Positions 26,888 to 36,461 of a stretch of 64,000 nucleotides of DNA are shown in pieces. Below the pieces are notes generated by a model, which saw only the letters and a list, made by a program, of their open reading frames with translations, did no database searches and was not told the origin of the DNA. Position 1 is the stretch's first letter, and the number at the start of each line of letters is the position of its first letter. A program made the position numbers and the translations under genes. The DNA is from Lachnospiraceae bacterium. GTDB lineage: Bacteria > Bacillota > Clostridia > Lachnospirales > Lachnospiraceae. The stretch lies in assembly GCA_016281335.1 (NCBI GenBank), contig JAEEIK010000080.1, positions 1 through 64,000 of the forward strand, given 5' to 3'.

Positions 26888-28482
26888 CAAAGAGCAAATA
26901 CGCAGGTGATCCGAAGATTCTGCATGAACTGGCTGAGGTCACTCTTGCTGAAGGCATGAATAAAAACAGCGGCAGTAACGGAAAGTATATCTATATCAAT
27001 CTGTCGATGGTAAGGATGCAGACAGCCTGGATATATCCCAAACTTCTGTATGCAAAGGGCGTGGCTGAGAAAACGGGAGCCGGGATAATAGCGCTTTACT
27101 GGAGAGAGGATCCCTGCTTAAAAGAACTGCTGGATTCCTTCGGCATAGAACTCATATGCATAGATAATGAGATAAAGAAACACTTCGGAGCATTCTTAAA
27201 AACTGTTTTTAAGACAGCGGCTTTCATGATAACGGACGGCAGCGGTGAAGGCCTGCTCAAACTTAAGTCGGGACGGGTGCCGGTGGGCGCATCGATATAC
27301 GAGGATATACTCAGGACCTCTTCTTTTTCAACTTTAAGAAGCTGCAGGAACAAGACCTGCTTAAGAAAGATCACCCATCTTTTGTGGATGTATTACAGTC
27401 TCGAAAAAGTTCTTCGCAAAAAGAAACCGATACTTATGATAGCCGATGACGTAGCTTATCATGAATGGATGATAGAAGCTCTTTTCCATGAGAAAGGAGC
27501 AAAGATACGACGCAGTGATGAGCAGATCGAAGAAGATATATACTTTGAAGATAATCTGCTCTTAAAGAGAAGGGCAAAGCGTCTTAATGAATGCGTGCAT
27601 GAACTCATAGATACTACCGGCGATGAGATGCTTGAAGATGCGGAAAAATATATCGAGGAAAGATTTAAAGGTAAGAACGGCATAGCCATAGACCGCCAGG
27701 CTTTCAAGGGTAAGAAGGTCATGGAAAAAGAGGATATCGTAAAGGCGCTTAAGCTGGATCCCGAAAAGAAGAATGCGGTGATACTTGCCCATACCTTCTC
27801 CGATGCGGTATTCGGCTATGGCATGACCTATTTCCGTGACTATTACGACTGGTGTGACAAGACACTGGAAATGGCATCGAAGATAGATAACGTGAACTGG
27901 ATATTAAAGCCTCATCCTTCACGTAAGTCTTACAATGAATCAAAAGACTCGATAGAAAAAATGTTTGAGAGACACAAGTCGGCAAACATGTACTTCATGT
28001 CAGATGAATACAGCGCGGAAAACCTGGGTAAGATCGCAGATGTGATCATCACCATAGGCGGCAACGGCGGCGCCGAGTCGGCCTGCAGGGGAGTGCCTGC
28101 GCTGATCGTGGGACATCCTTTTTACAAGGGCTTCGGTTATACGATGGAACCTGCGAACATCGAAGAGTATAAGCAGATGCTTGAGAATCTCGATAAGGTG
28201 GAGCGCTTAAACGAAGAACAGATCAAGACAGCAAAGAAAGTCTTCTATATGGCAAACTGTAAGCATACGGTTTCCTGGTATTTCAAGGATGAGTTTGCGC
28301 TGATGATAAGAAAGAAATACGAGCACATGTTTGATGAGATGGCGCTGCAGTATTTCGAGAGCGATAAAGGCACCGAAAAGTATAATGACGAGATAACCGA
28401 AAGTATCATAGAGTATGCAAAGACTCACGATCTGAGGCTTTGCCAGTATTATCAGCGGGGGAAAGATTCATGTACAGCATAG
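26884..28482 (+). CDS. GT-B-like polysaccharide biosynthesis protein
   Basis: The 532-residue protein has a C-terminal half resembling capsule-synthesis or CDP-alcohol transferases: AVILAHTFSD, WILKPHPSRKSY, then IADVIITIGGNGGAESACRGVPALIVG, a nucleotide-sugar binding GT-B end. The N-terminal half looks like an acceptor domain. No membrane helix. It sits between the GT17 gene and a DUF6625-like gene in a coupled operon. The donor cannot be assigned. Confidence 0.7.
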   Translation: MTKSKYAGDPKILHELAEVTLAEGMNKNSGSNGKYIYINLSMVRMQTAWIYPKLLYAKGVAEKTGAGIIALYWREDPCLKELLDSFGIELICIDNEIKKHFGAFLKTVFKTAAFMITDGSGEGLLKLKSGRVPVGASIYEDILRTSSFSTLRSCRNKTCLRKITHLLWMYYSLEKVLRKKKPILMIADDVAYHEWMIEALFHEKGAKIRRSDEQIEEDIYFEDNLLLKRRAKRLNECVHELIDTTGDEMLEDAEKYIEERFKGKNGIAIDRQAFKGKKVMEKEDIVKALKLDPEKKNAVILAHTFSDAVFGYGMTYFRDYYDWCDKTLEMASKIDNVNWILKPHPSRKSYNESKDSIEKMFERHKSANMYFMSDEYSAENLGKIADVIITIGGNGGAESACRGVPALIVGHPFYKGFGYTMEPANIEEYKQMLENLDKVERLNEEQIKTAKKVFYMANCKHTVSWYFKDEFALMIRKKYEHMFDEMALQYFESDKGTEKYNDEITESIIEYAKTHDLRLCQYYQRGKDSCTA

Positions 28483-29432
28483 CCCATATACTGGCTTATT
28501 TCCTGGACGGAACAGGACACTGGCCCGAATATATAGACTGGTTCATGGCTTCCGCAAAGGCCAACAGTACTATCGATTTCTTTATCTTCACGGATGATCA
28601 TTCTCTTGAGAAATGGGAGGATACGCCGAATATTCATCTCGTATATATGACTTATGCGGAATGTGTTGAGCGCATACATAAAAAGGTCGGATACGTGAAC
28701 ATGAAGAAGACCCGCAAGCTCTGCGATATCAAGCCGGTATACGGCAAGGTCTTCAGCGAGTGGATAGAAGGCTATGATTTCTGGGCTTTCGGTGACTGCG
28801 ATCTGATACTCGGTGATCTGAGAAAAGTATATACCGATGAATTTCTGGATAAGTATGACTGGTTCCAGGTTCTCGGTAATCTTGAGATAATAAGGAACAC
28901 CGATGAAGTAAAAGACTACTATCTGCTTGAGCGTCCCGACTGGTCACAGAATAAGGATTTCACCTGGGCAAGCATCGTGGATAACGTAAGAGAGACAGGC
29001 TTTGACGAATGGATAGGCGTGCCGATGATAGTGAGGGAGAACGGTAAGCGCATCTTCTGGACCAGGGAGAACTTTGCAAATATCTATCAGGAACATAAGG
29101 GTTATACAAAGATGATAGACAACACGGTGCAGGAGAATACGCTGTTCCAGTACTGGCTGTGGGAGAACGGAGCCATCTATCATGTGGATAAACTGACCGG
29201 CAGAAAGAAGGAGAGGCTGTATATTCATTTCAGTAACAGGAAGATGAAAGCCATACCCTATACGGGACAGGACAGGATCTATATCACCGCAAATTCGGAG
29301 ATAAAGGATACGCTGAAATGGAAAGATACATACTGCGGCAGGGATTTCTTCGTGGCTTACGGGAAAAAGATTAAAGAGTATATCAGATGGCATCTGGCTC
29401 ATCCGAAGGGAAAGGATAAGTCGGAAGCTTAA
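28470..29432 (+). CDS. Glycan-cluster protein of DUF6625-like type, probable GT-A fold
   Basis: The preferred start is ATG 28470 (MYSIAHILAYFLDGTGHWPE), with GGGGGAAAG upstream, rather than the track's 28440; this gives 320 residues overlapping the previous gene by 13 nt. An FGDCDLILGDL motif near residue 110 resembles the DxD site of GT-A glycosyltransferases. The protein is rich in Trp and Tyr. I recall similar proteins as DUF6625 in polysaccharide loci, but this is from memory. It ends one base before the convergent TupA-like gene ends. Confidence 0.65.
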   Translation: MYSIAHILAYFLDGTGHWPEYIDWFMASAKANSTIDFFIFTDDHSLEKWEDTPNIHLVYMTYAECVERIHKKVGYVNMKKTRKLCDIKPVYGKVFSEWIEGYDFWAFGDCDLILGDLRKVYTDEFLDKYDWFQVLGNLEIIRNTDEVKDYYLLERPDWSQNKDFTWASIVDNVRETGFDEWIGVPMIVRENGKRIFWTRENFANIYQEHKGYTKMIDNTVQENTLFQYWLWENGAIYHVDKLTGRKKERLYIHFSNRKMKAIPYTGQDRIYITANSEIKDTLKWKDTYCGRDFFVAYGKKIKEYIRWHLAHPKGKDKSEA

Positions 29433-30413
29433 CTACCAGTTTTTTACAAAGTCGCTGATCTTATGACAGCGGCTTTTTACTTCGCTTCTTTTACTGTTAT
29501 CGAAGTCCCAAAGCTCTCCCACTTTGTAGTCCCATTCATCCGGATCGATGCGGGAATCACCGCCGCCTGAAGAAAAGGTAAGTTCTCCGAAATAAATATG
29601 TCCGTCAATATCGTACATGTCGGTGCGCACATGGTCGTAGCCTTTGCATAGTATATCAACGAGTCTGACCATTTCCTCGAAGTTATCAGGCTTGGGCTGG
29701 CCTGTTTTGCTGTTAGGAACATCACCTCTGGTAAAAGGCTGAAGCTTCCATTCCATGTCGTAGATATCGCGGGTATGATCCGTAGCGAAGCGGTCACTGT
29801 CAACCCAGCAGAAACGGGGCGTTCCGGAAAAGCACAGGAATTTGTAATCCTGCACGGCATCCCCCATATATTTTTCAATGACTATCTTCGGACTGATGCC
29901 GGCGTAATGGAATTCGTAACTGAGTTTTTCAAACTGACGTTTCAGGTAGAAGTGATCGTACTTTGCCACCAGCTTTCTCCAGTCGGAAGCAGACAGCTCT
30001 TTTTTGTTTTTAACGAGAGTGACTGAGGCGCTGTCATGATTGCATTTGATAACGAAGCTCTCGGGAAGCTCCTTAAGTTTTACATCTGCCAGATGCTCAT
30101 ATACGCCTATCACGGGTATAAGGTATTTGTCGCCTATGAGTTTAGATACTTTATCACGGACCAGTACCTTGTCGGAATCTCTTGTTTTGTCTTCAGAAGC
30201 AGCGTAGACCTTGGCAACCGTCAGTTTTTCGGAATAGCAGGACGGAGCATCCCAGTTAAGTGGACGCTTAAATATCTCTTCGTATCTGGCGGAGAGTTTT
30301 GTTTCGAGTTCGTCAAAAGAAAGGTCGTCGACCTTATTGAAGCGTTTTGAAAAATGCTCATAAAGAACGGGCTGCGGGATAAAAGGCCGCAGCAGTTCCT
30401 GTATCCTGCCCAT
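29433..30413 (-). CDS. TupA-type ATP-grasp protein
   Basis: The 326-residue protein resembles the TupA-like ATP-grasp family found in polysaccharide loci: YSEKLTVAKVYAAS, DKYLIPVIGVYEHL, SFVIKCNHDSASVTLVKN, VIEKYMGD and the metal/ATP end VRTDMYDIDGHIYFGELTFSSGGG. Such enzymes ligate an amino acid or similar acid to a sugar, so this gene may decorate the glycan. It is the only transferase of this stretch on the minus strand with its own promoter, and its end abuts the end of the facing operon. AAGGAGA lies 6 nt before the ATG. Confidence 0.85.
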   Translation of the reverse strand: MGRIQELLRPFIPQPVLYEHFSKRFNKVDDLSFDELETKLSARYEEIFKRPLNWDAPSCYSEKLTVAKVYAASEDKTRDSDKVLVRDKVSKLIGDKYLIPVIGVYEHLADVKLKELPESFVIKCNHDSASVTLVKNKKELSASDWRKLVAKYDHFYLKRQFEKLSYEFHYAGISPKIVIEKYMGDAVQDYKFLCFSGTPRFCWVDSDRFATDHTRDIYDMEWKLQPFTRGDVPNSKTGQPKPDNFEEMVRLVDILCKGYDHVRTDMYDIDGHIYFGELTFSSGGGDSRIDPDEWDYKVGELWDFDNSKRSEVKSRCHKISDFVKNW

Positions 30414-30442
30414 GCTGTTCTCCTTGGGGATAAATTTTATAC

Positions 30443-30471
30443 ATTATATATCCGGGAGAAATATAATGCAA
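30443..30471 (-). promoter_or_regulatory. Promoter of the TupA-like gene
   Basis: On the minus strand, TTGCAT and TATAAT are separated by 17 nt, with the -10 29 nt before the start. Its -35 lies only about 18 nt from the -10 of the divergent GT4 promoter, so the two promoters share one face of DNA. Confidence 0.7.
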
Positions 30472-30485
30472 TAACAGGGGTGATG

Positions 30486-30494
30486 TGGTAAAAT
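30486..30494 (+). promoter_or_regulatory. Extended -10 promoter of the third glycan operon, near-leaderless
   Basis: TGGTAAAAT forms an extended -10 whose expected start point is about 30501, at the ATG (30502) itself. No Shine-Dalgarno sequence is present and no clear -35 is seen. The layout parallels that at 16606. Confidence 0.5.
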
Positions 30495-30501
30495 ACTTTC
30501 C

Positions 30502-31602
30502 ATGAAACTTTTATATGATTATCAGATACTGATACTCCAGAAGTACGGCGGTATTTCGCGGTACTTCCGTGAAGTGATAAAAAGACTTGAAGAGAAGAAG
30601 GGTGTGACATGCGAACTGCCATGCCTGCATAGCGTCAACCATTATTTTGCCGACAGGATACCTGAACATAAGGAACTGACAGGCAGGAAGTGGGGGCTGT
30701 TCAACAGACTGAACCGCATGCTGGATCTGTCTGCGATAAAGGAGGATGTGGATATAATGCATCCTACCTATTATGATCCCTATTTTCTCGAAAAGGCGAA
30801 AAAGAAAAATGTCAAAGTCGTGATCACTGTCTATGACATGATACATGAGATCTACAGGGGACAGTATCCGGGACATCTCGATGACACTGATATAATCAGA
30901 AAAAAACTCCTGATAAAAGAATGCGATCATATACTCTCGATCTCGGAAAGTACCAAGAGGGATATACTGAAGTTCTATCCGGATACTCCCGAAGATAAGA
31001 TAAGTGTGGTGCATCTTGCATCATCTGAGTTTGATAAGTCAGCAGCCGTTAATAAAGAGATAAAGCTTCCCGAAAGATATGTTCTCTTTGTGGGGCAGAG
31101 GCGGGATTACAAAAACTTTGATACCTTTTATCAGGCTATGGAACCCATACTTGATAAGGATAAGAGTCTGTATATACTCTGCATCGGCGGAGGAGCTTTC
31201 AGCGAAAAAGAAGAAGAGATGATAAAGAGATTCAGGGACAGGATCATCCGCAAGGATACGGATGATGCTTTCCTTTTCAATGCGTATGCCAGGGCGCTCT
31301 GCTTTGTCTTTCCTTCGATGTATGAGGGCTTCGGGATACCGCTGCTGGAAGCCTTCACCGCAGGCGCTCCGGCAGCCGCAGGCAATGCATCCTCACTTCC
31401 CGAAGTGGGCGGTGATGCTGCCTTATACTTTGATGCAGCGGATGCTGCCGATATGCAAAAGCAGATAGAAGAACTGATATATAATGATGAATTGAGAGAG
31501 AAACTTAAAGCCCTGGAGAAAGAAAGGCTGAAGCTGTTCTCCTGGGATATTACCGCCGAAAAGACCTATGAGTGCTATAAAAAGATCTGCGGCAAAGAAT
31601 AA
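30502..31602 (+). CDS. Glycosyltransferase family 4 (mannosyltransferase-like)
   Basis: This 366-residue GT-B enzyme has the acceptor loop YGGISRYFREVI at the N-terminus, VITVYDMIHE and HILSISESTKRDIL typical of GT4 mannosyltransferases, and the donor site with YVLFVGQRRDYKNF and FPSMYEGFGIPLLEAFTAGAP. The expected Glu pair is present. The next gene starts 35 nt inside it. It likely adds a retaining sugar, perhaps mannose, to the surface glycan. Confidence 0.9.
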   Translation: MKLLYDYQILILQKYGGISRYFREVIKRLEEKKGVTCELPCLHSVNHYFADRIPEHKELTGRKWGLFNRLNRMLDLSAIKEDVDIMHPTYYDPYFLEKAKKKNVKVVITVYDMIHEIYRGQYPGHLDDTDIIRKKLLIKECDHILSISESTKRDILKFYPDTPEDKISVVHLASSEFDKSAAVNKEIKLPERYVLFVGQRRDYKNFDTFYQAMEPILDKDKSLYILCIGGGAFSEKEEEMIKRFRDRIIRKDTDDAFLFNAYARALCFVFPSMYEGFGIPLLEAFTAGAPAAAGNASSLPEVGGDAALYFDAADAADMQKQIEELIYNDELREKLKALEKERLKLFSWDITAEKTYECYKKICGKE

Positions 31603-32926
31603 GAGCGCAGATACCGGTAAAAAAAGATACGGATGGATATTCAGGACCGCAGGCTTTCTGCTGTTTGTTTTTCTGATATATAAATTACTGGAGTTCCTGC
31701 TGGTGCCTCCCACAGAGTGGGGCTCTTTCAGAGAGATATATTCCGGCAAAGAAAAATGGGATACGATATATCTCGGTTCTTCCCACAGCTATAACAGCAT
31801 AGATCCGAATGTGATGGATTTAAGTCTTAATACCGCATCTTTTAATCTTGGCACATCCGATCAGGCCCTTGACGGTTCACTCTTTCTCTTAAAAGAAACA
31901 CTTAAGAAACATCCGGTAAAAACCGTGTATCTTGAAATGTATTTCAAGGTATGGCTGGAAGGCGGTCATGCAGGCGCTTCCCACAGCGAAAGAGATGACG
32001 AGGATATGACAAACCTCTGGGTGATACTCGATAACACGAGATTCTCTTTGGATAAGCTGCAGTATTTTCTTAAGGCATCATCTTCCGATTATTATGTGCC
32101 GGGAGCGCTTTCTGTCAGGCGATATTGGAGAAAACTCCTAAACCCGGCAGAGATAAAAGAGAATGTCAAAAACAGACTGGAATATAAGGAGCCTGAAGAG
32201 TATAAAGGAAAAGGTTATTTCGGCTCAAAGAATAAACTTGGTAAAAGCCTTGCAATCTACGGTTTTCAGGATACCATTGAAGAGAACATGTTCTCCGGTG
32301 ACAACTATGAAGACCTCAAAGAACTGGTGAAGCTGTGTAAGGATAAGGGAATAGAACTGGTACTGTACTGTTCACCGGTAAATGATGTATACCTGATGAA
32401 CTGCGGCTATGCTTCCTATGTAAGACAGCTTAAGAAATTTGCGGAGGATAATGAGCTTTGCTGTTATGATTTCAATCTGGCAAAGCAGGAATATCTCGAT
32501 CTTGAGTTTTCGGATTTCCGGGATTACAATCATCTGAATTCGGAGGGAGCAGCTAAATTCATGGAACTGCTGATCAGTCTTAGAAAAGCTGAAGTCTCCG
32601 AAGAACAGGTATTTTACGACAGCTATGAAGAGAAGCTGGAAAAGGAAGATGAGCAGATATACGGAATCAACTTCCTGCCCACAGACAGCTTTGATGTAAT
32701 GGAAGTAAAGATACAGAGCAATATCAAAGACAGCACAAGGATAAGGACAGAGATAAAATATGTTCCGGACGAGGGCGAAGAGATATCATGTTTCGATGAA
32801 AGCAGCAATACGGATTTCCGTGTGACCCTGCCTCTGAATGAAGGACAGGTAGTACCCGGAAACGTTGATGTTACGGTATACGTGGATGAAGAGAAACAGC
32901 TTCATGTCAGGCAGCACTCATTATAA
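31568..32926 (+). CDS. SGNH-fold membrane-anchored protein (AlgJ/DltD-like)
   Basis: The 452-residue protein has one N-terminal membrane helix (about 24-45). An SGNH-like domain follows: DTIYLGSSHSYNSIDP contains the nucleophile Ser in GSS, and FRDYNHLNSEGAAKF supplies the Asp-x-x-His type end. This family includes extracytoplasmic acyl-transfer partners of membrane O-acyltransferases, but no MBOAT gene is in the window. The start lies within the GT4 gene, implying coupling. A role in glycan acylation or deacylation is inferred. Confidence 0.7.
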   Translation: MSAIKRSAAKNKSADTGKKRYGWIFRTAGFLLFVFLIYKLLEFLLVPPTEWGSFREIYSGKEKWDTIYLGSSHSYNSIDPNVMDLSLNTASFNLGTSDQALDGSLFLLKETLKKHPVKTVYLEMYFKVWLEGGHAGASHSERDDEDMTNLWVILDNTRFSLDKLQYFLKASSSDYYVPGALSVRRYWRKLLNPAEIKENVKNRLEYKEPEEYKGKGYFGSKNKLGKSLAIYGFQDTIEENMFSGDNYEDLKELVKLCKDKGIELVLYCSPVNDVYLMNCGYASYVRQLKKFAEDNELCCYDFNLAKQEYLDLEFSDFRDYNHLNSEGAAKFMELLISLRKAEVSEEQVFYDSYEEKLEKEDEQIYGINFLPTDSFDVMEVKIQSNIKDSTRIRTEIKYVPDEGEEISCFDESSNTDFRVTLPLNEGQVVPGNVDVTVYVDEEKQLHVRQHSL

Positions 32927-32937
32927 AGGAGAGGAAA

Positions 32938-33693
32938 ATGAAATACATATTTGAAACGCATCTTCATACCTGCCAGGCAAGCGCCTGCGGAGTGGCTCAC
33001 GGCAGGGAATATATCGAATATATGAAGAATGAAGGCTTTGACGGCATCATAGTAACAGATCATTTTTTCAACGGAAACTCCGCGGTGCCGAGAGATCTTC
33101 CCTGGAACGAAAGGGTGGATATGTATATGAGCGGCTATGAGGAAGCGCTGCAGGAGTCCAAAGGCAAAGACTTCACGGTACTTTTCGGGATAGAGTATAA
33201 TTTTCAGGGAGATGAGTATCTGATCTACGGTCCCGGCAGGAAATGGCTGCTGGAAAACCCGGATATACTTGAACAGGACAGACAGGAAGTGTACAGACGC
33301 GTGCATCAGGGCGGAGGCATAATGGTGCAGGCTCATCCCTACAGGGAAAGAGGCTATCTTTCAGCCATTCATCTGACTCCCTCGATCTGCGACGGCATAG
33401 AAGTCTATAATGCGGCCAACAAGCCCAATATGAATGCCCTGGCGTATGAATATGCAAAGAAGCTGAAACTGCCCATGACCGCCGGATCGGATATCCACTA
33501 TATGTACGAGGGCGACAAAGGAGCCATGCTGCTGGAGGAAAGGCCTGAAACTACGGCCGATTATGCGGATATGCTCTTAAAGGGCAAGGCAAAATGCGTG
33601 ATTATGAGGCAGTGCGTGCCGGTGCCTCTTGAAGAAGTTAAGGAGCAGATCGTGACAGAACACGGGCCGGAGTTGCCGGTGTTTGAACACTGA
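32938..33693 (+). CDS. PHP-domain metal-dependent phosphoesterase
   Basis: The 251-residue protein has the PHP metal motifs in order: ETHLHT (H8, H10), IVTDHFF, GIEYNF, QAHPYRERG and AGSDIHYM. PHP proteins hydrolyse phosphate esters using three metal ions; in capsule loci related enzymes act as tyrosine phosphatases, though this one is shorter on N-terminal similarity to CpsB. It starts 11 nt after the SGNH gene with AGGAGAGG before the ATG and ends the operon. Confidence 0.85.
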   Translation: MKYIFETHLHTCQASACGVAHGREYIEYMKNEGFDGIIVTDHFFNGNSAVPRDLPWNERVDMYMSGYEEALQESKGKDFTVLFGIEYNFQGDEYLIYGPGRKWLLENPDILEQDRQEVYRRVHQGGGIMVQAHPYRERGYLSAIHLTPSICDGIEVYNAANKPNMNALAYEYAKKLKLPMTAGSDIHYMYEGDKGAMLLEERPETTADYADMLLKGKAKCVIMRQCVPVPLEEVKEQIVTEHGPELPVFEH

Positions 33694-33702
33694 GAAGCCT
33701 AC

Positions 33703-33731
33703 TGTACAAATATATATTTTAGTGCTATAAT
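33703..33731 (+). promoter_or_regulatory. Promoter of the GGDEF-hflKC operon
   Basis: TGTACA and TATAAT are separated by 17 nt with TGC before the -10. It lies in the 80-nt gap between the PHP gene and the diguanylate cyclase gene. Confidence 0.65.
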
Positions 33732-33773
33732 GGCAGGGATTAGGCATATTTTTTCGAAACGGAAGTTTTACCG

Positions 33774-35444
33774 ATGACAATGGACAGTATGGCCGAAGAG
33801 GCTAACAGGATATATACGTTCACAAATACGGTGGTTATCGCCATCCTCGTATTTGCTTTTTCCATTATGTTTACAACCAAGACAGATCCCTTTCAGACCG
33901 GAGAGATCACGGATCTTTCTTCGGGCTGGACTGACACCAACGGCAGTGTGGCGAGTTTTGACAAGCTGGGTTCCGGATTGAATGTGTTTATCCGGGAGAT
34001 AGATCCCGAAACGTTGGACGGCAGGGAACTCTGCTTCAGATCAAAGAACGTTGATCTCTATGTTTACCAGGACGGCCGTAAGGTGTACAGCTATGAGCCC
34101 AGGATATTCAGGCTTTTCGGCAAGAGCTACGGTCTGATGTATCACTGTGTGGATCTTGATATCAAGGATACCGCTTCAACCATACGCATAGAGGCGGAGA
34201 ATCCCTACAATGATCACAAGGCATATATAACCTTTGCCAGATTGCAGGAATCCGACAGGTTCATGTATGACATGCTGCAGAAAGACATGCCCAATTTCCT
34301 TGTGAGTCTGCTGCTTCTGCTGCTGGGCATAGCCCTTACCATCAGTTCCATAGCGGTAAGGAAGAGACCTTCCAGCAGGCTGGAACTGCTTGCGATGGGT
34401 GTGTTTACACTTGTCGTTTCCTGTTGGACCATAACCGAAACACTTGTATTGCAGCTGATCACCAGAAATCCTGCAGCCGTACATTTTCTCGGCTATATAA
34501 GCGTAATGATAATGCCGCTTCCGGCTCTTGCTTTTGTGACCTGTATCACCAAGAGGCTGGAGCAGATGCCGGTGAAGATAGTCATAGCGGTGAGCCTTGT
34601 AAATACGCTGATCAACATGATCTCTACATCGGCAGGCTGGAAAGATTATCATGAACTGCTGATAATCACGCATCTTCTGATACTGATCTCTCTTGCGATG
34701 AGTGTTATATACATCGTAGACAGCATCATACAGAGGCAGATGTATGAGAAAGCCTACATCACTATGGGTGTGGCCTGCTTCTTCATGTTTGCGGGCGCGC
34801 TGGCGGATATAGTCCGTTACCGACTGGAAGCCAATACCACGGATACGGCAATGTTTACGAGATTCGGTCTTGCCGCTTTCATGATAATAATGGGTATCTA
34901 TGAAGTTTACAGCATCATGCAGTATGCCCACTTTGAAGATGAAGCCCAGGCCATGACGAGACTTGCGCATACCGACAGCATGACTCAGATGAATAACAGG
35001 ACAGCATACGGCGAGAAGACCGCAGCCCTTAAGAAAGCGGAGACGGGCAGTGGCTGCTTCGTACTGCTTGACATCAATAACTTAAAGACCGTCAACGATG
35101 TATACGGACATGAAGAGGGCGACAAGCATATAAAGAAAGGCGCCGAGATCATCAAGCGCAGCTTCGGACAGTACGGTGAATGCTACCGTATAGGCGGTGA
35201 CGAGTTCTTCGTTATCGTGGAAGAACCTGCATCCGAAGATAAGGTAAGACGTGCCGGCGAGCGTATGATGGAGCTGGTAGCCGAGTACAATATGAGGGAC
35301 AGACATCCCGTTCCCCTGGATATTGCTCTGGGAAGCGCAAAATACGACTGCGCCAGCGGCAATGTGCGAGAAGCATATCATTTGGCCGATGAGAGGATGT
35401 ATGAGATAAAGAAAGCCATGAAGGAGGCAGTAAAGAATGGGTGA
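33774..35444 (+). CDS. Membrane-bound diguanylate cyclase (GGDEF)
   Basis: The 556-residue protein has an N-terminal membrane helix, an extracytoplasmic domain of about 140 residues, then roughly seven membrane helices, the layout of 7TM-DISM sensors. A C-terminal GGDEF domain follows. The active-site motif is intact (YRIGGDEFFVI) and LLDINNLKTVND supplies metal ligands. No RxxD inhibitory site is seen at the usual position. It should make cyclic di-GMP in response to an outside signal. Two ATGs lie at the start (33774 and 33780, MDSMAEE). It overlaps hflK by 8 nt. Confidence 0.92.
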   Translation: MTMDSMAEEANRIYTFTNTVVIAILVFAFSIMFTTKTDPFQTGEITDLSSGWTDTNGSVASFDKLGSGLNVFIREIDPETLDGRELCFRSKNVDLYVYQDGRKVYSYEPRIFRLFGKSYGLMYHCVDLDIKDTASTIRIEAENPYNDHKAYITFARLQESDRFMYDMLQKDMPNFLVSLLLLLLGIALTISSIAVRKRPSSRLELLAMGVFTLVVSCWTITETLVLQLITRNPAAVHFLGYISVMIMPLPALAFVTCITKRLEQMPVKIVIAVSLVNTLINMISTSAGWKDYHELLIITHLLILISLAMSVIYIVDSIIQRQMYEKAYITMGVACFFMFAGALADIVRYRLEANTTDTAMFTRFGLAAFMIIMGIYEVYSIMQYAHFEDEAQAMTRLAHTDSMTQMNNRTAYGEKTAALKKAETGSGCFVLLDINNLKTVNDVYGHEEGDKHIKKGAEIIKRSFGQYGECYRIGGDEFFVIVEEPASEDKVRRAGERMMELVAEYNMRDRHPVPLDIALGSAKYDCASGNVREAYHLADERMYEIKKAMKEAVKNG

Positions 35445-36459
35445 TATTCCTAAGATGAAGGATGCCGATGAGCAGACAAGGGAAAGGATAAAAAGGTATG
35501 TGACAGTAGCGATAACGGGCGCCGTCGTCGCATTTTTATTGTTGAACAGCGTTTATAATGTGAGCGAGCAGCAGCAGGCAGTGGTGACACAGTTCGGAAG
35601 AGTAATAGACATCAAGACCGCAGGTATGTATTTTAAGATACCTTTCATCCAGGAAGTGGATAAGGTGGATACCACGACTCACGGCATACCCATAGGTTAT
35701 ACCACGTCTACGGGTACCGAATCCGACGGTGAGCATGATGCTGAGGCTTATTACAATGAGAGCGAATCGCTGATGATCACTTCGGATTTCAATTTTGTAA
35801 ATATAGACTTTTATCTGGAGTACAGAGTGAGCAGCCCGGAGAAATACCTTTATGAAGCAGAGAATCCCGAGCTGATATTAAGGAATCTTGCCCAGGCTGC
35901 CATACGCCAGACCGTGGTCAATTACTCGGTGGATGAGGTAATGACTACAGGCAAGGGACAGATACAGGCTGAGGTACGTGACAAGCTGGTGGCTTCACTT
36001 AATGATGTGCAGATAGGCATAGAGGTGGTGAACTTAACGATACAGGATGTGGAACCGCCTACGGATGCGGTCATTGCTGCCTTTAAGGATGTGGAGAATG
36101 CCAAGCAGGGCGCTGATACTGCGATAAACGGAGCCAAGCAGTATCAGTCCGAGCAGCTTCCCGCTGCAGATGCGGAAGCAGATAAGATAATGCAGGAGGC
36201 TGAGGCTTATAAGGAATCACGAATCGCGGAGGCCGAAGGCCAGGTAGCCAGATTCAACGAGATGTATGAGCAGTATAAGCTCTATCCGCTGATCACCAAG
36301 CAGCGTATGTTTTATGAGGCTATGGAAGAGGTGCTGCCGGGAGTAAAGATAATCATCGATGACGGAAACACCCAGACCATGCTTCCGCTGGAAAGCTTTA
36401 CCGGTGAAAGTGATAACAACGTCGTCGTTACTGAAGACGTTAGCAGCGAGGAGGAATGA
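35437..36459 (+). CDS. hflK: SPFH-domain membrane protein HflK
   Basis: The 340-residue protein has one N-terminal membrane helix (about 24-42), then a band-7/SPFH domain beginning VSEQQQAVVTQFGRV. A long helical part with Ala/Glu-rich coiled coil (AADAEADKIMQEAEAYKESR) ends with TQTMLPLES. HflK assembles with HflC into a large cage that surrounds and restrains FtsH in E. coli. The gene overlaps the GGDEF gene by 8 nt and is followed at once by hflC. The window's ftsH is 19 kb away. Confidence 0.92.
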   Translation: MGDIPKMKDADEQTRERIKRYVTVAITGAVVAFLLLNSVYNVSEQQQAVVTQFGRVIDIKTAGMYFKIPFIQEVDKVDTTTHGIPIGYTTSTGTESDGEHDAEAYYNESESLMITSDFNFVNIDFYLEYRVSSPEKYLYEAENPELILRNLAQAAIRQTVVNYSVDEVMTTGKGQIQAEVRDKLVASLNDVQIGIEVVNLTIQDVEPPTDAVIAAFKDVENAKQGADTAINGAKQYQSEQLPAADAEADKIMQEAEAYKESRIAEAEGQVARFNEMYEQYKLYPLITKQRMFYEAMEEVLPGVKIIIDDGNTQTMLPLESFTGESDNNVVVTEDVSSEEE

Positions 36460-36461
36460 TC

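Noticed and set aside
34176-34970. 264-aa minus-strand ORF inside the diguanylate cyclase gene
   Set aside because: Antisense shadow of transmembrane codons; composition (His, Tyr, Arg rich) is typical of reversed membrane-protein sequence.
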